Source: Nocardioidaceae bacterium (GTDB lineage: Bacteria; Actinomycetota; Actinomycetes; Propionibacteriales; Nocardioidaceae). Taken from it: 35,418 nt of DNA. Where the stretch lies: assembly GCA_009780515.1 (NCBI GenBank), contig WQZX01000035.1, positions 1 to 35,418 of the forward strand, in the 5' to 3' direction. Positions 14,832 through 24,730 of this stretch are shown in pieces (position 1 is the stretch's first letter; each line of letters starts with the position of its first letter). The position numbers and the translations under genes are program-made. The notes beneath the pieces were generated by a model. It was not told where the DNA came from. It did not search any database and saw only the letters and a list, made by a program, of their open reading frames with translations.

Positions 14832-17248
14832 GCCTGGCCTCCCGAGATCGTGACGGTCGAGCCTGGCGAGGCCAGGTCGGAGAGGACGCCGGAGCCGAAG
14901 GAGTTGGCCGGCACCCAGACCGTGCCGGGCACCATGTCCGCGGCGACCGCCGACGGCAGCGTCACCGAGCCGCGGTCACCGGTCAGCGTGACCGTCGGGC
15001 CGTGGGCGTCGTACAGGTCGGGGGGGAGGAGGGCGACCGGCGGCCGGGCGGTCGCGTGGAGGTACTTGTCGCCGTCCTGCATCCGCCCGTTGTCGATCGA
15101 CTGCTTCCAGGTCGCCAGCCGGACCTCGGCACCCCGGGTGGTCGAGCCTGTCGAGACCTCGGTGGTGGCGACAGGCTCGACCAGCTTCGAGCGCTCGCCG
15201 TCCCAGGGTCCGACCGACATCATCTCGGCGCGCGCCTCGTGGATCGTGCCGAAGCCGAGCGGGACGCCCATCTCCTGGGCGATGCCGGCGAGGGCGCGGA
15301 GGTCGGGCAGCGCGCCGGCGACGTGCATCGCCGCCTCGAAGGTGCCGGGCCGGCCTTCCCAGTTGACGAACATGCCGGGCTTCTCGGCGACCGCGGCGAC
15401 CGGGAAGACCACGTCCGCGGCCTCGGTCACCTCCGAGGACCGCAGGTCCAGCGCGACCACGAAGCCCGCGGCGGCGATGGCGGCCCGGGTGGCGGCGGGA
15501 TCCGCGGTGTCGATCGGGTCGACCCCGCCGATCACCAGGCCACCGAGCTCGCCGGCAACAGCCGCGGACACGATCTGCTCGGCGTCGCGGCCCACGTTCT
15601 CGGGCAGGTGCTCGACGCCCCACGCGGTCGCGACGTCGACCCGCGCGGTCGCGTCGGCGACCGGCCGGCCACCGGGCAGGAGGTTCGGCAGGCACCCGGT
15701 CTCGAGCGCGCCCCGGTCACCCGCGCGGCGCGGCACCCAGGCCAGCCGGGCTCCGGACCTCGCCGCGAGGTCGGCGGCCGCCGTCAGCGCACCCGGAACG
15801 GTCGCGAGCCGCTCCCCGACGAGTACGACGGCGGACCGGTCGAGCTCGTCGGCGAGACCGGCCAGCGCGCCGGCCTCGCCACCCGGCGCGGTCGGGAGCA
15901 GGCGGGCCGACAGCTTGCGCAGGCCCCGGCTCGTGAACGGCGCGATCGCCACGACCTCGGTGCCGCCGACGCGGATGCTCTTGCGCAGGCGCAGGAAGAT
16001 CGCGCCGGCCTCGTCCTCCGGGTCCAGCCCGGCCAGCACGACCGTCGTGGCCGACTCGAGGTCGTCGTACGAGACACCACCGTCGGTGGGCGCGGCGAGG
16101 GCGACGTGGGCCGCGAGGAACGCGGCCTCCTCGGCGGAGTGGGGCCGGGCGCGGAAGTCGATGTCGTTGGTGCCGAGCACGACGCGGGCGAACTTGCTGT
16201 AGGCGTAGGCGTCCTCCGCGACCAGGCGACCGCCCGTGAGCACCCCGACGCCGCCGGCGGCCTTGGCCGCGGCGAGGCCGCGCGCGGCCACCACGAAGGC
16301 CTCCGTCCACGACGCCGCCCGCAGCCGGCCGTCCTCGCCCCGCACCTGCGGGTGCGTGAGCCGGTCGTCGGCGGTCGCGTAGGTGAAGGCGAAGCGGTCC
16401 TTGTCGGTGATCCACTCCTCGTTGACCTCCGGCGCGTTGCCGGCCAGCCGGCGCATCACCTTGCCACGACGGTGGTCGACGCGGATCGCCGAGCCGCACG
16501 CGTCGTGCTCGGCGACGGCCGGGGTCGAGACCAGGTCGTAGGGGCGCGAGCGGAAGCGGTACTCCTCCGAGGTGAGCGCACCCACCGGGCAGATCTGGAT
16601 GACGTTGCCCGCGAAGTAGGAGAGGAACGGCGCGTCCTCGGCGATGCCGATCTGCTGGTCGGCGCCCCGCTCGACGAGCGCGATGAACGGGTCGCCCGGG
16701 ATCTCGGCCGCGAAGCGCGTGCAGCGCTGGCAGACGATGCAGCGCTCGCGGTCGAGCAGGATGTTCGGCGAGAGGTTGATCGGCTTCGGGAAGGTCCGCT
16801 TCACGCCGTGGTTGCGGGCGTCGGAGAAGCGCGACTCCCCCATGCCGTTGCTCATCGCCTGGTTCTGCAGCGGGCACTCGCCGCCCTTGTCGCAGATGGG
16901 GCAGTCGAGGGGGTGGTTGACCAGCAGCAGCTCCATCACACCGCGCTGCGCCTTGTCCGCCATCTCGCTGGTGGCCTGGGTGTTGACGACCATGCCCTCG
17001 GCGACCGGGAGCGTGCACGACGCCTGCGGCTTGGGGAAGCCGCGTCCGTTGCCCGCGTCGGGTACGTCGACCAGGCACTGCCGGCACGCGCCGGCCGGCG
17101 CGAGGAGCGGGTGGTCGCAGAACCGTGGGATCGTCACGCCGATCTGCTCGGCCGCCCGGATCACCAGGGTGTCCTTGGGGACGCTGACCTCGACCCCGTC
17201 GATGGTCAGCGTGACCTCGTCGGACCTCTCGACGCTCTTCTCGCTCAT
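14828..17248 (-). CDS. nuoG: NADH-quinone oxidoreductase subunit G
   Basis: An 806-residue subunit carrying most of the Fe-S wire in the NADH arm. The 2Fe-2S cluster N1b uses Cys44, 55, 58 and 78. The His-Cys3 cluster N5 uses His112, Cys116, 119 and 125 ([15 protein letters not shown]). Cluster N4 uses Cys170, 173, 176 and 220. The fourth motif that holds N7 in some bacteria is absent: only Cys251 remains in [13 protein letters not shown] molybdopterin-oxidoreductase-like fold follows. Residues 689-704 ([16 protein letters not shown] region) are encoded by a 45-nt palindromic repeat inserted in frame. ATG 17248 overlaps the nuoF stop (ATGA); the longer open frame upstream lies in nuoF and is not real. 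Confidence 0.95.
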   Translation of the reverse strand: MSEKSVERSDEVTLTIDGVEVSVPKDTLVIRAAEQIGVTIPRFCDHPLLAPAGACRQCLVDVPDAGNGRGFPKPQASCTLPVAEGMVVNTQATSEMADKAQRGVMELLLVNHPLDCPICDKGGECPLQNQAMSNGMGESRFSDARNHGVKRTFPKPINLSPNILLDRERCIVCQRCTRFAAEIPGDPFIALVERGADQQIGIAEDAPFLSYFAGNVIQICPVGALTSEEYRFRSRPYDLVSTPAVAEHDACGSAIRVDHRRGKVMRRLAGNAPEVNEEWITDKDRFAFTYATADDRLTHPQVRGEDGRLRAASWTEAFVVAARGLAAAKAAGGVGVLTGGRLVAEDAYAYSKFARVVLGTNDIDFRARPHSAEEAAFLAAHVALAAPTDGGVSYDDLESATTVVLAGLDPEDEAGAIFLRLRKSIRVGGTEVVAIAPFTSRGLRKLSARLLPTAPGGEAGALAGLADELDRSAVVLVGERLATVPGALTAAADLAARSGARLAWVPRRAGDRGALETGCLPNLLPGGRPVADATARVDVATAWGVEHLPENVGRDAEQIVSAAVAGELGGLVIGGVDPIDTADPAATRAAIAAAGFVVALDLRSSEVTEAADVVFPVAAVAEKPGMFVNWEGRPGTFEAAMHVAGALPDLRALAGIAQEMGVPLGFGTIHEARAEMMSVGPWDGERSKLVEPVATTEVSTGSTTRGAEVRLATWKQSIDNGRMQDGDKYLHATARPPVALLPPDLYDAHGPTVTLTGDRGSVTLPSAVAADMVPGTVWVPANSFGSGVLSDLASPGSTVTISGGQA
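15139..15183. repeat. 45-nt palindromic repeat inserted in frame in nuoG
   Basis: Perfect 15-bp arms TGGTCGAGCCTGTCG (15139-15153) and CGACAGGCTCGACCA (15169-15183) around a 15-nt loop; the total is 15 codons, so the nuoG frame is kept. The core GAGCCTGTCGA recurs in menE (29681-29691), and GGTCGAGCCTGT occurs at the 3' end of nuoM. Confidence 0.88.
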
Positions 17249-18570
17249 GCGGTCACCTCCGCCTGCGCCCAGGCTGTCGACCGGGCCGGGTCGAACGGGC
17301 AGCCCCCGTGGGACAGGTGGGCGAGGTACTCGTCGCGGAAGTACTTCACCGAGCTGGAGATCGGGCTGGTCGCACCGTCGCCGAGCGCGCAGAACGCGCG
17401 GCCGAGGATGTTGTCGCACTGGTCGAGCAGCTGGTCGAGGTCGGCCTCGCCGCCGTCGCCGTGCTCCAGCCGGGTGAGCGCCTGCACCAGCCACCAGGTG
17501 CCCTCGCGGCAGGGCGTGCACTTGCCGCAGGACTCGTGCTTGTAGAACTCCGTCCACCGCAGCACAGCACGGATCACGCACACCGTCTCGTCGAAGATCT
17601 GCAGCGCGCGGGTGCCGAGCATGGACCCGGCGGCACCCACCCCCTCGAAGTCGAGGGGTACGTCGAGGTGCTCCGGCGTCAGCAGCGGCGTCGAGGACCC
17701 GCCGGGGGTCCAGAACTTCAGCTCGTGACCTGCACGTACGCCGCCGGCCAGGTCGAGCAGCTCGCGCAGCGTGATGCCGAGCGGCGCCTCGTACTGGCCG
17801 GGCCTCTCGACGTGGCCCGAGAGCGAGAAGATGCCGTGGCCCTTGGACTTCTCGGTGCCCATCGAGGAGAACCAGTCGGCGCCGTTCTTGATGATCGCGG
17901 GCACCGAGGCGATCGACTCGACGTTGTTGATGACCGTCGGGCTGGCGTACAGACCGGCGACGGCGGGGAACGGCGGGCGCAGCCGCGGCTGGCCGCGGCG
18001 CCCCTCGAGGCCCTCGAGCAGCGCGGTCTCCTCGCCGCAGATGTAGGCGCCCGCGCCGGCGTGGACGACGACGTCGAGGTCGTAGCCCGTGCCGTGGATG
18101 TCCTTGCCGAGGTGGCCGGCGGCATAGGCCTCGGCGACAGCGGCCTGGACCCGGCGGATGACGTGGAGGACCTCGCCGCGGACGTAGATGAACGCCTTGT
18201 TCGCGCGGATGGCGTAGGAGCTGATGATGACGCCCTCCACCAGGACGTGCGGGTTGGCCATCATCAGCGGGATGTCCTTGCAGGTGCCCGGCTCGGACTC
18301 ATCGGCGTTGACCACGAGGTACTTCGGGTTCGGGTTGTCCTGCGGGATGAAGGACCACTTCATGCCGGTCGGGAAGCCTGCTCCCCCGCGCCCGCGCAGA
18401 CCGCTGTCCTTCACGGCCGCGATGACGTCGTCGGGCGCCATGCCCAGCGCCACGTCGACGGCCTCGTAGCCGCCCCGCCCGGCGTACGACGAGAGCTTCC
18501 AGGACTGCTCGACGTCCCAGTTGTCGGTGAGCACCGGCGTCAACGGGCCCGTCGAGCTGGTCGAGACCAT
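17245..18570 (-). CDS. nuoF: NADH-quinone oxidoreductase subunit F (FMN, NADH binding)
   Basis: A 441-residue subunit that oxidises NADH with FMN. The nucleotide-binding loop [16 protein letters not shown] starts at residue 57, followed by [12 protein letters not shown] for FMN contact and [20 protein letters not shown] sequence ([14 protein letters not shown], 172-185). Cluster N3 ligands are Cys348, 351, 354 (SCGKCTPC) and Cys394. ATG 18570 overlaps the nuoE stop (TGATG). The first residues VSTSSTGP are encoded by a sequence resembling the GGTCGAGACC-type repeat, so the N-terminal extension may be repeat-derived. Confidence 0.97.
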   Translation of the reverse strand: MVSTSSTGPLTPVLTDNWDVEQSWKLSSYAGRGGYEAVDVALGMAPDDVIAAVKDSGLRGRGGAGFPTGMKWSFIPQDNPNPKYLVVNADESEPGTCKDIPLMMANPHVLVEGVIISSYAIRANKAFIYVRGEVLHVIRRVQAAVAEAYAAGHLGKDIHGTGYDLDVVVHAGAGAYICGEETALLEGLEGRRGQPRLRPPFPAVAGLYASPTVINNVESIASVPAIIKNGADWFSSMGTEKSKGHGIFSLSGHVERPGQYEAPLGITLRELLDLAGGVRAGHELKFWTPGGSSTPLLTPEHLDVPLDFEGVGAAGSMLGTRALQIFDETVCVIRAVLRWTEFYKHESCGKCTPCREGTWWLVQALTRLEHGDGGEADLDQLLDQCDNILGRAFCALGDGATSPISSSVKYFRDEYLAHLSHGGCPFDPARSTAWAQAEVTA

Positions 18571-19369
18571 CACTTCGCCTCCGGCTTCTCCGCGGCGGCC
18601 TCGTCGGTGCCGCTGGTCTCCTCGACCGTCTCCGACTCCGCCCGCTGCGTGTCGGCGGTGCCGGCGGCCTGCTGCTTGGAGGCCGTGGTCGTCTCGGCCG
18701 GGGCCTGTCCGTCGCCGCCGGGGGCGGTCCAGCCGCGCTCGCGCGCGATCTCCAGCCCGGCCAACGAGGCGGGCCCGGCCGCGGGACCGTCGTCGACGAG
18801 GTCGTCGGGGAAGCCGGCGAGGACGCGCTCGGCCTCGCGCCAGGTGCACAGCCGCGGGCCGCGGGTCGACCGCACCGGGTGGCCGGCACGCAGCGCCTCG
18901 ACGGTGCGTACGGCGGAGTCGGGCGTCTGGTTGTCCAGGAACTCCCAGTTGACCATCATCACCGGGGCGTAGTCGCAGGCCGCGTTGCACTCGACGTGCT
19001 CGAGGCTGACGGTGTACTGGTCGCCCTGGCGCTTCGGCGCGACCTCGTCGTTGGCGACGCCGAGGTGATCCTTCAGGCGGGCGAGGATCTCGTCCCCGCC
19101 CATCACCGCGCAGAGGGTGTTGGTGCAGACGCCGACGTGGAAGTCTCCGACGCCGTGGCGCTTGTACATCGTGTAGAAGGTCGCCACGCCATGCACGTCG
19201 GCCGGGCTGATCTCCAGGATCTCCGCGCACTTCTCCACGGCCTCGGGGGTGATCCGCCCCTCGACCGACTGGGCGAGGTGCAGCATCGGCAGCAGTCCCG
19301 AGCGCTTCTGCGGGTAGCGGGCCGCGATCTCCTCGAGCTCGCCGATCGTCTTGCCGTCCAACGTGCCCA

Positions 19370-19370
<1 letters not shown>
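18570..19370 (-). CDS. nuoE: NADH-quinone oxidoreductase subunit E
   Basis: A 266-residue thioredoxin-fold subunit binding the 2Fe-2S cluster N1a next to NuoF. Ligands are Cys82 and Cys87 (VCTNTLC) and Cys128 and Cys132 (ECNAAC). The core ends near residue 205; the last 60 residues are Ala/Glu/Thr-rich and probably disordered, a tail absent from the E. coli protein but frequent in actinobacteria. The ATG at 19370 overlaps the nuoD stop and its TGA overlaps the nuoF ATG (both TGATG). Confidence 0.96.
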
Positions 19371-20667
<1,297 letters not shown>

Positions 20668-20671
<4 letters not shown>

Positions 20672-21402
20672 GAGTAGCTCCTCCGCTGGTCCGGCGGCGG
20701 GATCGTCGCGCCCTTGTACTCCACCGGGATGCCGCCCAGCGGGTAGTCCTTGCGCTGCGGGTGGCCGGGCCAGTCATCGGGCATCAGGATCCGGGTCAGC
20801 GCCGGATGGCCGTCGAAGACCATCCCGAACATGTCGAAGGTCTCCCGCTCGTGCCAGTCGACCGCCGGGTACACCGGCGTCAGCGACGGGAGGTGCGGGT
20901 CGTCGTCCGGTACGCCGACCTCCACCCGGATGCGGCGGTTCCAGGTCATCGAGCCGAAGTGGTAGACGGCGTGCAGCTCGGCGCCGCGGTCGCCGGGGTA
21001 GTTGACGCCGCTCACCCCCGAGCAGAGCTCGAAGCGCAGCGACGGGTCGTCACGCAGGAGGCGTGCGACCTCGAGCAGGTTGTCGCGGCCGACGTGGAAG
21101 GTGATCTCGCCGCGGTGGATCACGACCTTCTCGAGGAGCGGGTCGAGCGTGTCGGCGACCGCGTCGAACCAGCCCCCGAACGGTCGCTGGGCGGCGGCCG
21201 GCATGACCACGGGCAGCACCAGGCCGCCGTACCCGCTGGTGTCGCCGGTGCCGTGGGCGCCGAACATGCCGTGACGCTCGCCGACGGCGCGGCTCTCGAC
21301 GGGACGCTCCAGCAGCTCCTGCTCGATCGTCTGGTCCGGGTTGGCCGGGCTGTCCAGCTCGGTCGGGCTCGCGCCGCCGTCGTGCTTGTCGTCGTCGGTC
21401 AA
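20668..21402 (-). CDS. nuoC: NADH-quinone oxidoreductase subunit C
   Basis: A 244-residue 30-kDa-type subunit of the complex I connecting arm. I place the start at TTG 21402: it overlaps the nuoB stop as TTGA, and a GAGGGG site lies 9 nt upstream, in the style of the other junctions. The open frame continues upstream inside nuoB but is a shadow. The first 90 residues are hydrophilic and variable. The conserved part holds [31 protein letters not shown] and the family signature [19 protein letters not shown], ending [19 protein letters not shown]. Confidence 0.93.
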
Positions 21403-21953
21403 CGCAGCAGGCCCCTCTGGTCGCCGGTGGGGAGGGCCACGAGGCCCTCGGCCTCGAGCTCCTCGATCTGCTTCGCGCGGTTGGTGCCGAACGGCGTGTG
21501 CTGCACCTTGTCGTGCAGCTTGAGGATGGCGTCGATGAGCATCTCCGGACGGGGCGGACAGCCCGGGAGGTACATGTCGACCGGGACGACGTGGTCGACG
21601 CCCTGCACGATCGCGTAGTTGTTGAACATGCCGCCCGAGCTCGCGCAGACGCCCATCGCGAGGACCCACTTGGGCTCGGCCATCTGGTCGTAGATCTGGC
21701 GCAGGACCGGGGCCATCTTCTGGCTCACCCGACCGGCCACGATCATCAGGTCCGCCTGGCGCGGGCTCGCGCGGAAGACCTCCATGCCGTAGCGGGCGAG
21801 GTCGTACTTCGGTCCGCCCGAGGTCATCATCTCGATCGCGCAGCAGGCGAGGCCGAACGTCGCCGGCCAGAAGCTGGCCTTGCGCATGTAGCCGGCCAGG
21901 CCCTCGACCGTCGTCAGCAGCACGCCGCTCGGGAGCTTCTCCTCGATGCCCAT
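21399..21953 (-). CDS. nuoB: NADH-quinone oxidoreductase subunit B (cluster N2)
   Basis: A 184-residue subunit holding the terminal 4Fe-4S cluster N2 that reduces menaquinone. Ligands are the tandem Cys37-Cys38 ([11 protein letters not shown]), Cys103 (GVCASSGG) and Cys132 (LPGCPPRPE). I place the start at ATG 21953 ([10 protein letters not shown]), one base after the nuoA stop; the 14 further residues available upstream would lie within nuoA. Its TGA overlaps the TTG of nuoC. Confidence 0.97.
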   Translation of the reverse strand: MGIEEKLPSGVLLTTVEGLAGYMRKASFWPATFGLACCAIEMMTSGGPKYDLARYGMEVFRASPRQADLMIVAGRVSQKMAPVLRQIYDQMAEPKWVLAMGVCASSGGMFNNYAIVQGVDHVVPVDMYLPGCPPRPEMLIDAILKLHDKVQHTPFGTNRAKQIEELEAEGLVALPTGDQRGLLR

Positions 21954-21954
21954 G

Positions 21955-22311
21955 TCAGTCCCAGTCCAATCCGCCGCGGCGCCAGACATACGCATAGGCG
22001 ATGAAGACGGTGGCGATGAAGAAGACCATCTCGGCCAGGCCGAACCACCCCATCGCGTCGAAGTGGACGGCCCACGGGTAGAGGAAGACGATCTCGATGT
22101 CGAAGACGATGAAGAGCATCGCGGTGATGTAGTACTTCACCGGGAACCGGCCGGACAGCGCCTGCGGGGTGGGCTCGATGCCGCACTCGTAGGCGTCGGC
22201 CTTCGCGCGGTTGGCACGCCGCGGGCCGACCGCCGCGCTCATGATGACCGACCCCACCGCGAACGCGGCGGCGATCGCTGCCAGCACCAGGATCGGCACG
22301 TACAGATGCAT
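21955..22311 (-). CDS. nuoA: NADH-quinone oxidoreductase subunit A, first gene of the nuo operon
   Basis: A 118-residue, three-helix membrane subunit. The start is ATG 22311 ([17 protein letters not shown]), with a strong GAGGGAGGG site a few bases upstream. The conserved loop YECGIEPT with its cysteine, [20 protein letters not shown] and YPWAV identify NuoA. This is the first gene of the operon that runs to nuoN and the prenyl synthase. A CRP-like palindrome lies 22-37 nt upstream of the ATG. Confidence 0.96.
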   Translation of the reverse strand: MHLYVPILVLAAIAAAFAVGSVIMSAAVGPRRANRAKADAYECGIEPTPQALSGRFPVKYYITAMLFIVFDIEIVFLYPWAVHFDAMGWFGLAEMVFFIATVFIAYAYVWRRGGLDWD

Positions 22312-22332
22312 CTGACCCTCCCTCTGTGATCT

Positions 22333-22348
22333 TGTGAACCAGATCACT
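22333..22348. promoter_or_regulatory. CRP/GlxR-like palindrome upstream of nuoA
   Basis: TGTGA-N6-TCACT, differing at one position from the TGTGA-N6-TCACA consensus of CRP/FNR-family regulators. It is embedded in a wider inverted repeat GTGATC (22326-22331) and GATCAC (22342-22347). Such regulators control respiratory genes in actinobacteria. Binding is inferred. Confidence 0.4.
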
Positions 22349-22480
22349 AGTGGCGTGGGACACATATTGCCACTGCTGGACGGCCCCAGCACAAGGGGTT
22401 GCGCGAAACGCCGGACGCGTTGGACGCCCGGGCGAGCAGCAGCCGGTCGGAAACGTGGGATACCGGTCCACCGCATCAAC

Positions 22481-22519
22481 GGGGAGTCCGGCAGTCACCT
22501 GGTGACTGCCAGGCTCCCC
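22481..22519. repeat. 39-nt palindromic repeat, copy A
   Basis: Arms GGGGAGTCCGGCAGTCACC (22481-22499) and GGTGACTGCCAGGCTCCCC (22501-22519) around a single T. Two other copies of exactly the same length lie at 31508-31546 and 32570-32608. This one is between nuoA and the small ORF at 22529 and may terminate the upstream transcript. Confidence 0.88.
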
Positions 22520-22528
22520 GATCCCTCG

Positions 22529-22618
22529 TCAACGCAGCATCGCTGCGACCGCCTCGTCCGGCACCAGCTGACGCGGCAGGACCAGCTCCTCGGCCGTGAC
22601 CAGCCACTCGATCTGCAC
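22529..22618 (-). CDS. Candidate 29-residue small protein between menG and nuoA
   Basis: GTG 22618 has a GAGGGT site 6 nt upstream and the frame reads VQIEWLVTAEELVLPRQLVP and then nine residues ending AAMLR before TGA. Nearly every third codon position is G or C (26 of 29), and the composition is that of a folded amphipathic peptide rather than the Arg/Pro-rich shadows nearby. It could be a true small protein or the C-terminal remnant of a lost gene; in other actinobacteria a geranylgeranyl reductase gene often sits between menG and nuoA. It is followed 9 nt later by the 39-nt palindrome, a plausible terminator. Confidence 0.4.
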   Translation of the reverse strand: MQIEWLVTAEELVLPRQLVPDEAVAAMLR

Positions 22619-22654
22619 GCGCGCACCCTCGAACGCTCGGTCGCGGGTGGCTGA

Positions 22655-23344
22655 TCAGGCGGTGGCGCGGTGGAGGGCCACGATGCCGCCGGAGAGGTTG
22701 CGCCAGGAGGGGGCGGTCCAGCCGGCGTCGACGATCAGGTCGGCGAGGCCGCGCTGGTCGGGCCAGGCACGGATCGACTCGGCGAGGTAGACGTAGGCGT
22801 CGGGCGAGGACGAGACGGCGCGGGCGACGGCGGGGAGCGCCTTCATGAGGTACTCCATGTAGACGTTGCGCCACGGACCCCAGGTCGGGTGGCTGAACTC
22901 GCAGACGACGAGGCGACCGCCCGGCCGGGTGACCCGGCGCATCTCGGAGAGGCCGGCCCGCGGGTCGACGATGTTGCGCAGGCCGAAGGAGATCGTGACC
23001 GCGTCGAAGGTGCCGTCGGCGAACGGGAGCCGGGTGCCGTCGCCGGCGGTGAAGGGCAGCGAGGGCACCGCACGCTTGCCGACCCGGAGCATGCCGACCG
23101 AGAAGTCGCACGGGATGACGGTCGCGCCCGCGTCGCGGAACGGCACCGAGGACGTGCCGGTGCCGGCGGCGAGGTCGAGCACCTTGTCGCCGTACGACGG
23201 GTCGACGGCGGCGAGCACCTCACGACGCCAGCGGCGGTCCTGGCCGAAGGACAGGACGTCGTTGGTGATGTCGTAGCGCTTGGCGACGGCGTCGAACATC
23301 CGGCGTACGTCGGCCGGCTGCTTGTCGAGGTCGGCGCGGGTCAT
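22655..23344 (-). CDS. menG: Demethylmenaquinone methyltransferase
   Basis: A 229-residue SAM-dependent methyltransferase (UbiE family) that performs the last step of menaquinone synthesis. SAM-binding motif I is [10 protein letters not shown] (55-64). The family signatures [17 protein letters not shown] (24-40) and ISFGLRNI (118-125), and [15 protein letters not shown], are present. ATG 23344 overlaps the stop of the upstream membrane-anchored protein (TGATG), which rejects the longer open frame that reaches back to 23521. It lies directly upstream of the nuo operon. Confidence 0.95.
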   Translation of the reverse strand: MTRADLDKQPADVRRMFDAVAKRYDITNDVLSFGQDRRWRREVLAAVDPSYGDKVLDLAAGTGTSSVPFRDAGATVIPCDFSVGMLRVGKRAVPSLPFTAGDGTRLPFADGTFDAVTISFGLRNIVDPRAGLSEMRRVTRPGGRLVVCEFSHPTWGPWRNVYMEYLMKALPAVARAVSSSPDAYVYLAESIRAWPDQRGLADLIVDAGWTAPSWRNLSGGIVALHRATA

Positions 23345-23976
23345 CAGGCGGCGAGGATGGTCTTGAGATAGCCGGCGGCCTCGTTGAGCGAGGTGCCCGA
23401 CGCGTAGACGTCGACGGTGTAGCCGTTCTGCTCGCCACGGCACTCGGACGTGCCGTACTGCTCGCCGGTGGCCTGGCTGGTCGCGGTGGCCTGCTGCGCG
23501 TCGGCGTACGTGCCGGCGCACTGGAAGCCGTCGATCTTCTTCATGGCGTAGTGAGTGGTGTCGAGGTCGACGGCGACCGGCCCGCTCGGGAACACCAGCC
23601 CGGGATCGGTCTTGACGACAGACACCGCCACCTCGTTGGGGAGGCCCTGCGTGACGCGGTCGAGGTGCGCCATGTCGACGTAGGTGCGGACCTTCGCGTC
23701 GCCGTACAGGTGGGTCAGGCGCTTGGAGCCCTTGGCGTCGGACTGCTCCGCCTGGGCGGCGAACTGGTGCACGGCGGTGACCTGCTGCGCGCTCGTCGCA
23801 CCGGCGAGCTGCGGGGTCAGAGCGGAGACGGCGACGACCTTGGCAGCCAGCTGGTCGGGAAGGCTCGGCATGCTCTCGCCGTCGGCCTTCGGCAGGCCGA
23901 CGGCGAAGCCGACGACGACCGCCAGGAGGACGACTCCGGCGACGAGCCCGATGATGGTGCCACGCGTGTTCCGCAT
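23344..23976 (-). CDS. Membrane-anchored extracytoplasmic protein, unknown function
   Basis: A 210-residue protein with a short basic N-terminus (MRNTRG), one hydrophobic anchor at about 7-28 and an outer domain of about 180 residues. Two cysteines ([10 protein letters not shown] and [10 protein letters not shown]) probably pair. It has no lipobox. The pattern, with [13 protein letters not shown] and the closing [20 protein letters not shown], is unfamiliar to me. Translation is coupled to menG by TGATG, so a role linked to quinone or membrane function is possible but unproven. No clear ribosome site precedes the ATG; CATGAT lies 6 nt upstream, one base from the TANNNT leaderless pattern. Confidence 0.65.
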   Translation of the reverse strand: MRNTRGTIIGLVAGVVLLAVVVGFAVGLPKADGESMPSLPDQLAAKVVAVSALTPQLAGATSAQQVTAVHQFAAQAEQSDAKGSKRLTHLYGDAKVRTYVDMAHLDRVTQGLPNEVAVSVVKTDPGLVFPSGPVAVDLDTTHYAMKKIDGFQCAGTYADAQQATATSQATGEQYGTSECRGEQNGYTVDVYASGTSLNEAAGYLKTILAA

Positions 23977-24018
23977 TGCTTCATCATGCCGGGCGGACCT
24001 GAGGATCCGCTGGGCGGG

Positions 24019-24693
24019 TCAGGAGTCGGGCAGGTCCTCGCCGTCGCCGAGACGGACGAAGTCCTGGCCGCTGGCCTCGAGCAGTCGTCCGAACTGCGCG
24101 TCGACGACTCCGAGGCCCATCTCGGAGTAGACGCGGTCGTGGATCGCGACGTTGTGCCGGGCGCCGATCTCGCGGGCGAAGTCGATGCCCTCGCTGATCC
24201 TCATCCAGGGCGCGCAGACCGGCGCGAGCAGGACGTCGACCTTGTCCTGCTCCTCGTGGAGGTGCACCCGGTGCTCCGGCACGGTGAGCGCGTCGCCCGG
24301 GTGGTAGACCGTGATGTCGCCGAGGGTCATCAGGTAGCCGGAGTTGTGGAAGCGCGGGAGGTCCTCGTGGATCACGGCGTGCAGCTCGCCGACCGCGACG
24401 ACGCTGATCTCGCCGATCCCCCAGCGCTCGTCCGGCTCGACGACGGTGACCCGCTCGGACACCTCCGGCGCATCGCCGTGGATCGCCTTGGCGACCGCGT
24501 CGATCGTGTAGATCGGTGCGTCCGTGTGCTTGAGCAGGTCGGCCAGGTAGTGGTCGGGGTGCTCGTGGGTGATCAGCACCGCGTCGACGCCGTCGACGTC
24601 GGCGGGTGTGCTGAACATGCCGGGGTCGGTGACGACGGTCGTGCCGCCGTGCTCGATGCGGACGCAGGCGTGGGCGTGCTTGGTCAGGCGCAT
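24019..24693 (-). CDS. MBL-fold metal-dependent hydrolase (UlaG-like)
   Basis: A 224-residue metallo-beta-lactamase-fold protein. The metal motif THEHPDHY (42-49) supplies His43, His45, Asp47 and His48; further ligands are probable in YHPGDAL and in AIHDRVY near the end. The compact form, without an RNA-processing domain, resembles the UlaG/YtnP-like group of small hydrolases; the substrate cannot be told. I start at ATG 24693 because a TACCTT hexamer lies exactly 6 nt upstream with no Shine-Dalgarno site, indicating a leaderless transcript; the open frame to 24726 adds only an odd MAQPPPAYLLS prefix. Confidence 0.82.
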   Translation of the reverse strand: MRLTKHAHACVRIEHGGTTVVTDPGMFSTPADVDGVDAVLITHEHPDHYLADLLKHTDAPIYTIDAVAKAIHGDAPEVSERVTVVEPDERWGIGEISVVAVGELHAVIHEDLPRFHNSGYLMTLGDITVYHPGDALTVPEHRVHLHEEQDKVDVLLAPVCAPWMRISEGIDFAREIGARHNVAIHDRVYSEMGLGVVDAQFGRLLEASGQDFVRLGDGEDLPDS

Positions 24694-24699
24694 GCTCAG

Positions 24700-24705
24700 A
24701 AGGTA
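24700..24705 (-). promoter_or_regulatory. -10 element for leaderless transcript of the MBL-fold gene
   Basis: TACCTT on the minus strand followed by 6 nt (CTGAGC) and the ATG at 24693. The spacing is the same as for rarD, menE, the DUF4229 gene and the gene at 1024-1635. Confidence 0.45.
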
Positions 24706-24730
24706 CGCCGGGGGCGGCTGCGCCACGTCG

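Larger units (their letters stand above)
22312..22528 (-). promoter_or_regulatory. Upstream region of the nuo operon (217 nt)
   Basis: No gene is seen here. From nuoA outwards it holds the ribosome site, the CRP-like palindrome (22333-22348), and an AT-richer stretch (AATATG on the minus strand near 22363-22369) that may be part of the -10 region. Then comes GC-rich sequence without features and a 39-nt palindromic repeat (22481-22519). I could not place a convincing -35/-10 pair. Confidence 0.4.

Noticed and set aside
13320..16202. Long plus-strand open frame opposite nuoI, nuoH and nuoG
   Set aside because: Antisense shadow; composition is low in hydrophobic residues and it crosses several real genes.
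14816..17545. Long plus-strand open frame of about 909 codons opposite nuoG
   Set aside because: Antisense shadow of high-GC codon bias: Arg/Gly/Asp/Ala-rich, no motifs, and nuoG has clear Fe-S motifs on the other strand.
22340..22479. Longer NuoA beginning near 22479
   Set aside because: The added region is Arg/Pro-rich and contains the regulatory palindrome; ATG 22311 has a strong ribosome site and the family length.
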